Below are positions 21,606-33,564 of a DNA stretch of 64,000 nt, one piece after another. The stretch comes from Ascoidea asiatica (lineage: Eukaryota; Ascomycota; Saccharomycetes; Ascoideales; Ascoideaceae): assembly GCA_001600695.1 (NCBI GenBank), contig BCKQ01000012.1, positions 210,096 through 274,095 on the forward strand, given 5' to 3'. The notes beneath the pieces are model-generated. The model made no database searches. It was given only the letters and a program-made list of their open reading frames with translations, and was not told the origin of the DNA. The position numbers were made by a program, and so were the translations under genes. Within the stretch, counting starts at the first letter, position 1. Each line of letters starts with the position of its first letter.

Positions 21606-22109
21606 TATTACCGTAATGAGTATTTTGTAATGAGTATTTTGTAATGAGTATTTTATAAAAATATTTGTAATGAGAATGAAATTGAGAATGAAATTTAAAT
21701 ATTTAATTTAGTTTAATAATAATATTATTGAAATTAAATGAAATAAGTAATAATAAAAGTTAGATTTTAAATTCTTAAGTTTTTAATAACTTTTAGAATA
21801 AAAAAATAAAAAAAAAAAAAAAAAAGGATTGATAAAGTTAATTATAAAATGAATGAAATTATTTAAAAATGAAGAATATGATGAAGAATGAAATTAATGA
21901 AAGAAATAAATGAAGGTTATTGAAGATTATTAATGATTTTATTAATGATTATTGAAAATGAATGATATTATTATATTGAATTATTTAATGAATTGTGTCA
22001 TTAAATGTTTTAAGAATAGTTGATAATTATTTATCTTTATTTATTCTTCTTTATCTGATTTTCACTCTATATTTAATTGTTTATTTATTTATTTATCCTT
22101 TAGTGGATA

Positions 22110-22153
22110 GATATTTGATATTTGATATTTGATATTTGATATTTGATATTTGA
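22110..22153. repeat. Tandem heptamer GATATTT
   Basis: About six copies. The same heptamer recurs in three copies just upstream of the leucine-rich-repeat gene at 30447-30467. Confidence 0.85.
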
Positions 22154-22309
22154 TTATATTCAATTGAGTGATTGATAATCCAATTTTGATTGTTTTAATA
22201 TTCTTTGCTTTATTTCTCTTGGATTTCAATGGTGGCAATGAGAAATGAAGTTCTGATTCTGATTCTGATTCTGATTCTGATGGCAATCGAAATGGTTTTG
22301 GTTTTGGCG

Positions 22310-22960
22310 TTGATGAAAATGCAAATCCAGGAACTGCCACAGCAAAGAGCAAAAAGACCCAGACTCCTGTTCTGAGCACTCGCAGCAAGGCAAGGCCGTG
22401 CGCAGAAAGAGGCAGGCTACGCGCGCCGCCACGCCGGAGGACTGTGGCGCATGCAGTGTTTCCAACTCTAGATCTGCCCTGGCTCAAAGTTCTGACAGCT
22501 CACCCTGATCCACGGTACATTCACGTCTGCACGTGACATTTCAGCTATTATCCTCATTAATATTCCTCATTTTTTTAAACGATAAGGAATACAAATGACA
22601 ATATTCTTATTATTATCAGGGGTATTATCCGCCACGTTGGTCGAACCACTTTTTGTATCTTCAAGGCGTACGGAATTATTTTCATTCCGGTCTACAAATA
22701 GTCAAATGATGTTGTTCTATTAGCCTGAATACTCCTGAACCGAATTTTACGAGAAAGGAGACATCTATCAGCCACAATCACGGTGCGCACAGTTCCGTGA
22801 TGTTCAGCCTCTTTCTGTTTCTTTCGCACACCTTATGCGTTTCTGCGTGAGGCCCCTGCCCAGGTTTCCATTTCGAAACTGATGTTGATTTAGTACGGAT
22901 TCATCACGGATTCACCACGGATGCTAATTGAAATTACGTCAGACCCATAGCAATGGATTT
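22310..22960. promoter_or_regulatory. GC-rich island upstream of KIN4 (island D)
   Basis: Strong rise in G+C about 1.0-1.6 kb upstream of the KIN4 start. Core 22370-22460 is the most GC-rich DNA of the neighbourhood. Contains a CACGTG (22530-22535), with a second one just outside (22972-22977), and two perfect dyads: CGGAAT/ATTCCG (22671-22676 with 22684-22689) and ATCACGG/CCGTGAT (22777-22783 with 22795-22801). Likely an upstream regulatory block; a non-coding transcript is possible. Confidence 0.4.
22530..22535. promoter_or_regulatory. CACGTG (Cbf1-type E-box)
   Basis: TGCACGTGAC, i.e. GTCACGTG on the other strand, the favoured Cbf1 form. About 1.2 kb upstream of KIN4. Confidence 0.4.
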
Positions 22961-22971
22961 TAGCAACTCAG

Positions 22972-22977
22972 CACGTG
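22972..22977. promoter_or_regulatory. CACGTG (Cbf1-type E-box)
   Basis: AGCACGTGATAA; the same GCACGTGATAA string is found upstream of VPS8 at 28750. Confidence 0.4.
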
Positions 22978-23046
22978 ATAACACGTTGTTTTGACTCCAT
23001 TAATCTGGGACTCTTTCCCTTTTCGGAATTTGTACTAGTTTATACT

Positions 23047-23103
23047 ACTTTTATTACTTTTATTACTTTTATTACTTTTATTACTTTTATTACTTTTATT
23101 ACT
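23047..23103. repeat. Tandem 9-mer ATTACTTTT
   Basis: About six copies directly downstream of the VPS8 stop codon, likely within its 3' UTR. Confidence 0.85.
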
Positions 23104-23131
23104 AATTGACTATTTGTTAATTACTTGTTAT

Positions 23132-23657
23132 TTAATTGGAATCTTCACAAATTGGACATTTCATTATAATATCATTTTTATCTTTAATACTAACTGTAAT
23201 TTGTAATTCATTTGAATTGTTGATTTCATTTTCATTTTCATTTTCACTATCATTTTTTTTATTATATTCAATTAATCCAATATTTTTTAAACATTTTTTA
23301 TGAAATCCATGACCACATTTAAATAAAATTAATTCAAATTTTTTAAAAATTTCATTATAATAATTTTTTTCAAAATTTAAAATTTTACGATTTCTTAATT
23401 CCCATATTAAAAATCCATCATTAATTAAATTTTTACCAAATAAATTTAAATAACAAATTTTACAAAAATTTTTATTTAAACTCCATCCTTTTAATTTTTC
23501 ATTAATTAAAATTTTTAAAAATTTATTTTTTTCAAAATTTATTAAATTTAAAATAATTTTTAATTTATTTTTTTCAATATTATATGATAAATTTATATTA
23601 TTTAAAATTTTATTAATTTCTCCAATTTGTTTATTATTTTTAATTTCTGTATTATAT

Positions 23658-23719
<62 letters not shown>

Positions 23720-26700
23720 GGTTTTTAAAAAATTATTAAAAATTTTAAGAAATAAATTATTTTCCTTAATTTCTCTAATCATATTTAAATTCTCATTCTT
23801 ATTATTAGTTTTTTTAAAATCTAATTCATCAACATCTCTTTCAATATCATTTAATGAATAATTAATTAATTTTGTAAATATTTCTTCAATAATTCTTTCC
23901 ATTATATCTATTATCCTCTTATTACTATTATTATTACTATAATTATTAACATCTTTATTATTCTCAATATCTCGAATTATTAATAATATTTCATTAATAA
24001 AATATATCCACATTCTTTCACTACTCTTTAATTCATTTTTATCTTTATTTTTATCTTCATAATCTTCATTATTTCTCTCTTTCTCATTTTCACATAATAA
24101 TATACCTTTATTTATATATTTCCATATATCTTTCTCAATTTTTTCTTCATTTTCAATTTCTTCTTCTTCATTTTTTATAAATATAAATCTATTAATCTTT
24201 AATTTAATATATTCAATTATTTTCTTTAATCCAATATCATTCATATTCATTTTTTCTAAAATAAAAATTATACTTGAAATTATTTCATATTCTTCTAAAA
24301 TTTTTAAAATTTCTTTAATTAAATCTTCATCAATATCACCACCACTATCATTATTATTAAAAACTTTTAAATTCAAAAATTCATTTAATTCAATTTCATT
24401 TTTATAAAAACTTAATAATTTTATAAATAAAATTTTATCTTTATCTTCAAAATAAAATTCTTTAATTTTATTTAATTTTTTAAAATATAAATATTGAATT
24501 TTAAAATTCTTAATTTTATAAATCTCTTTATTAATTTCATTAAAATATTTATTTATAATTAAAATAATCTCATCAATATTCTCATTTTTTTCAATATATT
24601 CAATTTCAATAATTTTATTGAAATTTTTTTTAATTACATCTTCAATTTTTTTTTTTTTTCTCTCATCTTGATTATTATTACTATTATTATCATTATCATT
24701 ATAATTATAATTATAATTTTTTTTAAAAAATTTCAAAATTATTTCCTCAATTGTCATTCTTTCAATCGTGAAAAATTTATTCCTATTAATGTTATTATTA
24801 TAATTACTATTCTTACTATTGTTAATCTTATTGATTTTATTACTCTTGATTTTTATCCATAATTCAATCATTTTACTATAATTATTTTCATTATTATAAA
24901 CTTGAAATAAAACATCATAAAATCTACTTTTTTCTAATAATGGTATAATACTTTTAAAATTTGATGGTTGATATATACTTAATAAACTTTCTAAACTTAA
25001 TTCACAATCTTCTCTTAAATATTCATATTCATTTTCATATTCAAATTCAAATTCATTATCTTTAATATCCTCATTCTCATTTTCATTTTCATTTTCATTT
25101 TTATTGCTGTGCTCATTTAAATTATTCGAATATAAACATAAAATATCAATTAATTTACTACATATTGAATCACTAATTTTAATAAACTGTTGAAATTTTG
25201 GATAATTTCTTGAAATAAATATTGACAAATAAACTTTATCAATTTCATTAAATTCTTTTTCATTATTTTCAAAAATTAATAATAATATATCAATAATATA
25301 TTGTCTATTAATAATTATTTCATTATTTTTATTATCATTTTCTTCAATTTCATTTAAAAAATTATCTTCAAATGCTTCATTTAATGCTGATAATAATTCA
25401 CTTGAATTGAATTTTAATAATAAATATAAATATGGAAAATCAATATTTTCAAAATTTTTATCACTAAAATTTCCAATTTTTAAATCCTTTCCAGAATCTT
25501 CTTCAATGAAATTTCCACTAAATAATATATGATATATTGAAGATTTTGCAATTTTATCATTTTTTATACTTTTATTTGTGGGATATTGTCTACCTGTTAA
25601 TATAAATGATAAATATGTAAATACTTTTGAACAATTATATTTTTTTTCATCTTTTTCACTAATTTCAATAATTTCATTTAGATTTTTTTTTTTGGAAATT
25701 TCAATTTCATCATCATCATTATTATTTAAAATTAATTCATTAATATTTCTTATAAATTTAATTAATGGAGTTCTAAAATCGTTTAATAATACATTCCAAA
25801 CATAAATTGAAGTATCAATCAAATTATATTTATCACATAAACTTAAAGTCAAATCTATATTTAAAGTTTCAATATCTAATAAACATATCATTTCTTCTAA
25901 AATTTCACCTTTATTATTTGAAACATAATAGTTAACCATTTCACTAAATATCAGTGGAGATAATTTTTTCAATTTTTTATCCAAGATAAAAGGTTCTAAA
26001 ATTTTAAAAAAAACTTCAAAATAATTACTTTCTTTAAATTTTTCAAATAGTTGTTCATATAAAGATTCATCTGCATTAATTGCAATACACGTATTTATAC
26101 ATGTATATAAAAAATTAGATAGTTGTCCCATTAAATTTTCTCTTTCTTGAAAATTTTGATATTGAAATTGATTCTCATTTTCATTTTCATTATTATCATT
26201 ATTTTCATTATTTTCATTATTGTCAATATTGTCATTTTCTTGGAATTGAATTTGTAAATTTTTTTTGTTATTTAATTTTTTCAAATTTTTGAAGAAAAAT
26301 TTCATTGAAGCAAACATAATTTCTAATAAATTTTGATAAACTAATTTTTTGCGATAAACATCATTTTCAGGTAAACCATTTAAAATTAAATCACAATCAA
26401 TTCCAAGATAAAATTTTCTTGCTTGATCTAAAGCTTCAATATAATTACCTAATTTAATTAATTCTAATAATCTATCAGCCCAATTTGATAATGAACCAAC
26501 AATAATTTCATTTTCACTTAATAAAAAAATTCTACCTTTATAAGATTTAAAACTATTATTAAAAAAATCATGAATTTTAAATTCATTATTATTACTAATT
26601 CTTCTCAGAATTGGTTGATAAATATTTTGATGAAATAAATGACAAAATGATAAAACATCAATATTTGAAGATAATTTTTTCATATTAATTGTATTAATTA

Positions 26701-27777
26701 AAATAATTTGCTGACTTAAAGTTAAAATTGAAATAATTCTTGGATTAAACCATTGAATTGAAGTTATTGGTTCTTCAGAAATAAATCTTTTTTTATTTTG
26801 AATTAAAATTGAATTTTCAAAATTATTATCATATGGACTTTCTAAAATTGTTAAAATATTACTCCAAGAATAAGCTAATCTTGGTGGTAAATTTTTTATA
26901 AATTTATTATCATTTAAACTTATTGATGGAAACCAAGATAAACAACCTGATAAACCAATATTTTTTAAATTTTTCAGTAAAAGTTTTGGTTTACCAATAG
27001 TAAATTGAGTTATTAAATTTGGAGAAGTTGAAATTATTGCTAAAGTATTTGTTGTCATTAAAGCAATTAAGCACATTGAATCAGTTTTGTCAAATTTATT
27101 ACCTAAAGGTAAAGTTTGACAAGCTAAAATTGTAGTTGAATTACCTAAAGAAGTTAAATTATCTAAAGAACCTCCATAAATTTTAAAATTTGTTGAAATT
27201 AAATTACCTAAATAATCTCTATGACCATTATGACATAATAATAAACCATCAATATCTGCAGAAATTAGAGCAGTATGTCTATTAGAAATGAAATATAATT
27301 GATGAATTGGTTTATATTTTAAATGAGAAATTTTATTTGGATTTTTTTCTTTTTCAGATAATGAAATTGAATTTATAATTAATATTGGATTTTTTAAATG
27401 TTTAATTGAATTTATATTCCAAATATAAATATCACCAGATTCATGACCAGAAGCAACATAAGTTGAATCAGAAGAAGTTGCTAATGAAGTTATTTTACCA
27501 GATTCTATTGTTAAATTATTAAATAATAAAAATTTCAAATTTTGATTATAATCAAAAATTATTATATAACCTTTAGTTGTACCAATAAATAATAAAGCTG
27601 ATGGAATTATTATAGTTGGTAAACCATAATTAATAATATAATGATCAGAAAATAAAACATTAGTGATTTTTTTTAATGGTAACCATCTTATAGTTTCAAA
27701 TCTATCATCCAATAATAAGTCTTTTTTATTATTATTATTGTCAATACTACCTGAAGGTAAAGAGTTTGATTGATCAA

Positions 27778-27811
<34 letters not shown>

Positions 27812-28279
27812 AGAAAATAAAATACTAATTCTTGTTTGAAATCTATCATCAAATTTTTTTTTAATTGAATAATTATCTAACGAAGAAAATGAAGATAAAT
27901 TAGAATTTGAGAAATTAGATAATTTTCTTAAATTTAAGTTATTTTTAAATGAATTGAATAGAAAATTTTTACTGAAACTGTTGTTATTATTGTTAATATT
28001 ACTAATATCATTATTAGTATCACTTATACTTCCAATATCACTTTCAAATAATTGATTATTATTGTTAATATTATTATCATCAATTAAAATTTGATTTTCA
28101 GTTTCTTCTTTTGTATTTATATCAGAGTTATCATGAGAATCATTATGAATTTTGTCATCTATTTGGCTTATATCATTCAATTCTCTGTCTTTGGATGGAC
28201 TTGATTCAAGATTATCATTGATTTGATCAATCTGATTTATTGAGTTCATTGAATCCATTACTTGAGTGATCTGTTGCAA
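23132..28279 (-). CDS. VPS8: Vps8, CORVET tethering complex subunit
   Basis: A 1715-residue protein of the CORVET complex, which tethers Rab5/Vps21-positive endosomes before fusion. After a disordered, Asn-rich N-terminus, a WD40-like propeller spans about residues 190-600 (IRWLPLKKITNVLFSDHY, LFIGTTKGYIIIFDY, SGHESGDIYIWNI, LISADIDGLLLCHNGH). A long alpha-solenoid follows, including the ALDQARKFYLG clathrin-like helices. A C-terminal RING-H2 finger runs from about residue 1605 to 1713: CKIC, then CGHGFHKKC and CPIC. This layout is that of yeast Vps8 (about 1270 residues). The extra length comes from Asn/Glu/Lys-rich inserts, including 20 Asn at nt 23660-23719 ahead of the RING. The RING zinc ligands are all present, though a spacer of ~70 residues separates the last pair. 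Confidence 0.93.
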
Positions 28280-28974
28280 TTGATCTAAATGAAAAATAAA
28301 TGAATTGTGTTGTATGATTTTATATTATAATAATTAATATTGTTTTATATTATTTTATTTTACTCTTTTTAGCTATCAGAAATCTGTAAATCATTTGTTG
28401 GATTCCCATTGATTAAAGTATGAGCGGTTGATAATTACCATGAATATGAATCAGTGTTGTTTATCAATTGAACTTATTGCTATGCTATATTTTTTCCTGT
28501 GTTGTTCTTGTTCTTGTTCTTCTATATTACCATCTCAGTCTTCTCTAACATCATCTATATCATCATATATACACTATTTCTCTGTCTTCCTTCCCTCTTC
28601 AATCTCCCATTTTCTTCTCCTTTTTCAACCTTCTTTTATTTCTTCTTTTCTTCGTTTCAAGATTCAAAATAGCATAAATCACGTGTATAGTCAGCTGACT
28701 GGTTTGAGACCATTTAGATGGGGTTTTGTTGAGTTAATCGAGGCTCTCTGCACGTGATAACAATGAAATATAAAAAGGGTCTTCAACACTGTTAATAATA
28801 CCAAAAGGTATTGATAATTCAAAACAAGGTAATGTTATAACGTTAGTGAATTTCAAAAAAATGTATTTTCTTTTTGTTATTATTTTACGATCTACATCTT
28901 ATATTTTACATTGGTCTAACTTTTCTTAGAAAAACTTAAGCTGTAAACAAATAATGAATTGTGTTTATCTTCTC
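28280..28974. other. 0.7-kb region upstream of VPS8
   Basis: Promoter side of VPS8 and 3' side of the leucine-rich-repeat gene. T/C-rich 28490-28650 yields a 109-codon ORF without family signs (not called). Two CACGTG sites and a 10-bp palindrome GTCAGCTGAC (28690-28699) lie in 28680-28756. Confidence 0.55.
28680..28756. promoter_or_regulatory. Two CACGTG sites around an E-box palindrome
   Basis: CACGTG at 28680-28685 and 28751-28756 flank GTCAGCTGAC at 28690-28699, 0.4-0.5 kb upstream of VPS8. Three E-box type (CANNTG) palindromes in 77 bp suggest a bHLH-controlled promoter. Confidence 0.45.
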
Positions 28975-30420
28975 CTAAAACTTATCAAAATATAATTCAG
29001 TATATCTTACAAATTGAATTATACTGCATATATACAGTAAAACTTCACACATACTACATTTATATTCAAGAAAACATTGTTTATTATCATGACTTGAGAT
29101 TTTATTTGATGAAAAATTTATATATTCTAAATTTTTTAAATTTTCAATTTTTGTTATACGATTATATTTAAAAAATAATTTTTTTAAATTTTTTAAACTA
29201 TTTAAATTTTCTAATTTAGATATTTTATTTACTGAAAAATTTAAAACTGTTAAATTTCTTAATTTATTTAAATTTTCAATTTTAGTAATACCATTAAATA
29301 ATAAATATAATCTTTTTAAATTAATTAAATTATCTAAATTTTTTAGTTTAATTAAATAATTTCTAGTTAGATTTAAAACTTGTAAATTTTTTAATAATAA
29401 AAGTTCATGAGATAATCTTAAAAGTGAATTATTTGATAAATCTAAAAAAATTAATGAATCTGGTAAATTTTCTAAATTTAAAATTAAAGTATTATTAAGA
29501 TATAAAAATTTTAAATTTATAAAATTTTGAAAATATTTTGGAATTTTTTTTAAACTTAGAAATTTTAAAGCAATAAATTTTAATTTTTTTGAATTTTTTA
29601 AATTTTCTAAATTTTCTAAAATTTCTAAAATTTCTATATTCTTGGGAATTCGAGAATCAAAACCTTCATAAGATCTTAGATATAAATATTCAAGATTTGA
29701 AGAAAATTTCAAAATTTTTAAAATATTATTATTTCTCATATATAAATCTATAAATTTTTTTAAATTTTTACAAGATAATAAAAATTCATTTGAAAAATCA
29801 TAATTAAGATCTAGAATTAATTTTGAACTTGAAAACTCATTAAGTGATAAAATTTTTCTTGCTTCAACCCCAGAATTAAAGTTAAATTCAAATTCAATAT
29901 AATTCTGATTTTTAAAAGTTTTCCAGAATCTATTTTGATAAACAAATTTTTTTAAATTTTGAAATTGATTAATTGAATTTGAATCTAAATTTGAATTTGA
30001 ATTTGAATTTGAATTTGAAACTGAAAGTAAATTTTTTAAAATAAAAAAAGTTTCATGATTTACTTTTAAATTAGTTATAAAATTTGAATTTTGATTAAAA
30101 AATTTTTTAAGAAAATTTAAACTAATTTGAAAAAAATTTGTATTTTTCCAATCTATTTTATCAACTAGTAAAGTTAATGAATCAGATTTTTTTAAAAACA
30201 AAGAATTTTTTACAAAATTTTTTTCTTTTAAAAAATAAGTTAAAACGGTTCTTCCTTTTATTTCATGAAAAATACTAATATTTTTAAAAATTATAGCTTT
30301 TGAAAAATATTGAATTAGTGGAATATCACTCTGAGTGAGTGATAATAAATTTTCATTATCTAAATAATTTAATATTTGATGGATTATGATAATGGGAATT
30401 TGATATTTGAGTATAATCAT
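28975..30420 (-). CDS. Leucine-rich-repeat protein with F-box-like N-terminus
   Basis: A 481-residue protein. Residues ~5-50 (IPIIIIHQILNYLDNENLLSL then an YFSKAIIFKNI segment) look like a divergent F-box, the Skp1-binding motif of ubiquitin-ligase adaptors; this match is by pattern only. From about residue 215 to 440 there are at least ten leucine-rich repeats of the SDS22-like LxxLxxLxLxxNxIxKIxNL type (for example NLKRLYLLFNGITKIENL). The last ~45 residues have four cysteines (CFLEYKCSMCEVLLYIC) and no repeat. The gene could serve as substrate receptor of an SCF complex. No orthologue in S. cerevisiae comes to mind; fungi often carry expanded, fast-evolving families of such genes. Nearly all Leu/Ile/Lys/Phe codons are A/T-only, so composition is extreme even for this window. 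Confidence 0.75.
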   Translation of the reverse strand: MIILKYQIPIIIIHQILNYLDNENLLSLTQSDIPLIQYFSKAIIFKNISIFHEIKGRTVLTYFLKEKNFVKNSLFLKKSDSLTLLVDKIDWKNTNFFQISLNFLKKFFNQNSNFITNLKVNHETFFILKNLLSVSNSNSNSNSNLDSNSINQFQNLKKFVYQNRFWKTFKNQNYIEFEFNFNSGVEARKILSLNEFSSSKLILDLNYDFSNEFLLSCKNLKKFIDLYMRNNNILKILKFSSNLEYLYLRSYEGFDSRIPKNIEILEILENLENLKNSKKLKFIALKFLSLKKIPKYFQNFINLKFLYLNNTLILNLENLPDSLIFLDLSNNSLLRLSHELLLLKNLQVLNLTRNYLIKLKNLDNLINLKRLYLLFNGITKIENLNKLRNLTVLNFSVNKISKLENLNSLKNLKKLFFKYNRITKIENLKNLEYINFSSNKISSHDNKQCFLEYKCSMCEVLLYICSIIQFVRYTELYFDKF

Positions 30421-30842
30421 TTTATTGAATTGAATTGAATTGAATTGATATTTGATATTTGATATTTGAGATTCATCTTAAGTTATATATATTTATATGA
30501 AAATAAATAGGATTCAAATAATGTTATACTTCATCTATTTTTTCTCAATTTCAATTGATTTATGTCAGATCCATGATTGTTTAAGATTTAAAATTTAATT
30601 TTAAATTTAAACAAATTTATATAGATATAAAAAAAATAATCTTTAATCATACTTATTCTAGTTAATATAATTGAATCAATTAATTATATTTCATTTATAA
30701 AACATTTATTAATCAATAATTACTTGTTTATTTTCATGTTTGTTTTAAATTTTGTTTGTTGTTGAGACCATAATTCTGGAACTCTTTAGAAACCCATAAT
30801 AATAGTTGTTCAATAACAAGTTTATTTGATTATTCTATTCAA

Positions 30843-30888
<46 letters not shown>

Positions 30889-31717
30889 ATGTTTATCATT
30901 ATTATAATCATTATTAAAGATTCTTTATAAGATATTTTAATAAAAGTACGACTACTTTTCTAATTTTGAATTCATGTTGTAAATATTTATCGGCGCTATC
31001 CACGATAATGAATAAATTTCTTAACTTAATTAACTAATAGTGTATTTTATCATTATTATTATTATTATCATTATTATAAATGACTTTTGCTATTAAATAT
31101 TCTCTAAAACCAAAACTATTTCCATTACTTTCAGAATAATCATTCCAATTGAATAATAACAATAATAACAATAATAACAATAATAACAATAAACAATCAA
31201 CAATAAAAAATAAACAATCTTTTCTCTTCTTCTTCTTCTTCTTTTCTTTGCCCTTTGTTTTATGTCAATTTCAATTTCGGTGTTTGTGTTTGTGTTCCGG
31301 GGGTAAGCAAATCTGAAAATAAACATCACATGACCGTTTTTTTGATATTTCACCCGGAATGGATTGAATTACGGTAGATTTATTTGCAGAAGAAACAAAA
31401 AAAAGAAGAAGAATATCACTTGGATTTAATACATATGAGTTAGTTGATTATATGGAAGCTATGATATGATATGATAGATCAATTACTAGGAAATGAATAA
31501 AAAGATAATTCAAATGAATCAACAAGAGATGATTTGAGAAATTTCAATGGATGAAAAATCTTTTATCCGAATTTTGATTAAAAAATAAATATTATTTAAG
31601 AATATTGACAGGAATTATTAAAACTAACATTAATATTAATATTTTATTTCAATTCAATTCAATTCATAAACTAATTATAATTATACTATCTGTATAAGTT
31701 AATAAGTTATGAAAAAT
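30421..31717. other. 1.3-kb intergenic region with microsatellites
   Basis: Upstream of the LRR gene and downstream of the oxidase (both on the - strand). Contains the GATATTT heptamers (30447-30467), (GATT)11 at 30843-30886, and an AACAATAAT tract near 31155-31190. A small GC-richer patch at 31280-31370 includes CCGGGGG and CCCGGAATGG. No gene seen. Confidence 0.6.
30843..30886. repeat. (GATT)11 microsatellite
   Basis: Eleven perfect tetranucleotide units in non-coding DNA. Confidence 0.95.
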
Positions 31718-32866
31718 TTATAATTTTGGTGTAAATAAATATTTATCAGAAACTAAATCTGCAACTTTTTCTGCAACTCCAAAAGATAATTCATATCCCA
31801 TACCACCTGCACCATATGCATTAATTAAAAATTTATCATTATAATTTTTAATAATTTCTTTATTTAATTTAAAACCATTTTTTCTAAAAGGTCTAAAACC
31901 AACTATAATTTTTTCAATATCAAATTCATTATTAATTTCTAATAATTCATTAAAATATTTTTTACCATTTTTAATTAAATTTTTAGTATCATTATTATTA
32001 ATATTAAAATTTAAATCATTAATTTGTTTTGTACCTCCAATAATATATTGATCTCCATTATTTGGTCTTTTTATAATAAATATCCATTCACCATTATCTA
32101 ATTGAATAGTTATAGTTTTTTTATTATATGGATTTTTATAAATTTCTTTAAATCTCATTTTTTTTGGTTTTTTAATTAATAAAGTTTGACCTCTAATTAA
32201 AATTATATCTTTATCATAACCACCAAACATTTGTAAACCTTTACCAGTTGAATTTATAATACCTTTAAATTTTAAATAATTTAAATTTGAAAAATTTTTT
32301 TTACAATATTGAAAAACTTGATCAATTGAAATTAAATCTTGTTTAATAATTTTAATTTTATAATGATTTTTTAAATAATTAAATAAAAATTTTAAAAAAA
32401 ATGGTGCATTTACAACCCAAGTTTCATATTCACAACCAAATTTAAAATTTTTAAAAGGTAATTCATCTTTTGAATAAATTTTAAAATTATTTAAAGTTTT
32501 TGATGAATAACTTAAATTATTTTCAAAATTATTATAACCAAAAATTTTATCATTTTCTAAAAAATCAACACCTTTTAAAAATTCAATTGAAGTTTGATTA
32601 CCAAATTTATTAACTAAATTTTTAAATTTTTTAAATGTAATTCTATTTAATTTCATTTCATTTATATCATTAATATTTTTTGATGGAAATGGTCTAAAAT
32701 GTGCTCCAGCCCATAATGAAGTATAAGTATTTAATTGATTTATATCATTTGGTAAATCTTTTGAAATTAAAATTACATTATAATCTCTTTCACATAATTC
32801 ATAAGCAATTGATAAACCAATAATACCTGCACCTAAAACAACAACTGATTCTCTTGTATCTTCCAT
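31718..32866 (-). CDS. D-amino-acid oxidase-like FAD flavoprotein
   Basis: FAD-dependent oxidoreductase of 382 residues in the D-amino-acid oxidase (DAO) family, which oxidises D-amino acids to 2-oxo acids with release of H2O2, usually in peroxisomes. Residues 8-31 form the dinucleotide-binding beta-alpha-beta (VVVLGAGIIGLSIAYEL). YTSLWAGAHFRPFPS at about residues 48-62 is the typical fungal DAO motif. IRGQTLLIKKP and the GFRPFRKNGFKL segment carry the substrate-binding arginine region. The C-terminal NAYGAGGMGYELSFGVAEKVADLV is the family signature. It ends in PKL; classic fungal DAOs end in SKL-type peroxisomal signals, so targeting is uncertain. Substrate cannot be read from sequence, and an oxidase for D-Asp or glycine-like substrates is possible. 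Confidence 0.85.
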   Translation of the reverse strand: MEDTRESVVVLGAGIIGLSIAYELCERDYNVILISKDLPNDINQLNTYTSLWAGAHFRPFPSKNINDINEMKLNRITFKKFKNLVNKFGNQTSIEFLKGVDFLENDKIFGYNNFENNLSYSSKTLNNFKIYSKDELPFKNFKFGCEYETWVVNAPFFLKFLFNYLKNHYKIKIIKQDLISIDQVFQYCKKNFSNLNYLKFKGIINSTGKGLQMFGGYDKDIILIRGQTLLIKKPKKMRFKEIYKNPYNKKTITIQLDNGEWIFIIKRPNNGDQYIIGGTKQINDLNFNINNNDTKNLIKNGKKYFNELLEINNEFDIEKIIVGFRPFRKNGFKLNKEIIKNYNDKFLINAYGAGGMGYELSFGVAEKVADLVSDKYLFTPKL

Positions 32867-33528
32867 TTTTATAATTATTATTATATTAGTATTTGTGATT
32901 GAAATAGAGAATAAAAAGATAGAGAGAAATGAAGTATTTAAATAGTATTTTTAAGAACTAAATTAATGAATAAAGGGTAAATAAAGTGTAAATTAGAAAT
33001 GAGGGAACTAAGGTTAATTTTATTTTTTAATCGGATATATAAATCCAAATCGGAGTTGTAAATGCTTGAGTAATATGAATAGTAACGTTATTTTAATCTA
33101 AATTAGAAGCTAAATAAGTTTTGAATGAGATAATTGGATTATAAAATTGAAGATAAGATGATATGAATATGGAATGTGGAATATTGTATATTGTATATTG
33201 TATATTGTATATTGTATTGAAATATGTTCAGAAAGATGTTTTTACTCTGGTGATTTTGGTGATTTTGAATCCATTGAGGATGCAGAAGTTGATTATGGCT
33301 TAGAAGAGAGAAAAGTGGAAATAGAAAAGAAACCAGAATTGAGGTACTTTTTCTTGAAATTTAGAAAAATAAAATTCTAAAATCGAGACCATTATTAAGG
33401 TACTTGTTTGTATTCATGTAATTTAGAGGTCTGTAGGAATATAATAGGGGGTCTGTATATTTGGAGACCATTTTAATGGTGCTTTACTTTATTAAAATTA
33501 TTTTTAATCATGAGATGTGAATAATAAG

Positions 33529-33532
<4 letters not shown>

Positions 33533-33558
<26 letters not shown>
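33533..33558. repeat. (AG)13 microsatellite
   Basis: Perfect dinucleotide repeat in non-coding DNA. Confidence 0.95.

Positions 33559-33564
<6 letters not shown>

Larger units (their letters stand above)
21323..23131. other. 1.8-kb region upstream of KIN4 / downstream of VPS8
   Basis: KIN4 promoter side. It contains short tandem repeats (21556-21605, 21613-21657, 22110-22153, 22252-22280, 23047-23103) and a GC-rich stretch at about 22310-22960. Long antisense ORFs over 22089-22487 arise from GC-rich and repeat DNA and show no family, so I do not call them. Confidence 0.6.

Noticed and set aside
22089-22487. Antisense ORF pair in the KIN4 upstream region
   Set aside because: Runs through tandem SESESE-type and YQISNIK repeats and GC-rich DNA; no domain and no codon bias of real genes.
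22641-22660. tRNA B-box look-alike on the - strand (GGTTCGACC)
   Set aside because: The two terminal C residues of the B-box and any cloverleaf partner stems are missing.
28428-28757. 109-codon ORF upstream of VPS8
   Set aside because: T/C-rich low complexity with promoter E-boxes inside its end; no family similarity.
30843-30886. GATT array considered as CRISPR-like or satellite
   Set aside because: Four-bp perfect microsatellite without spacers; ordinary slippage repeat.
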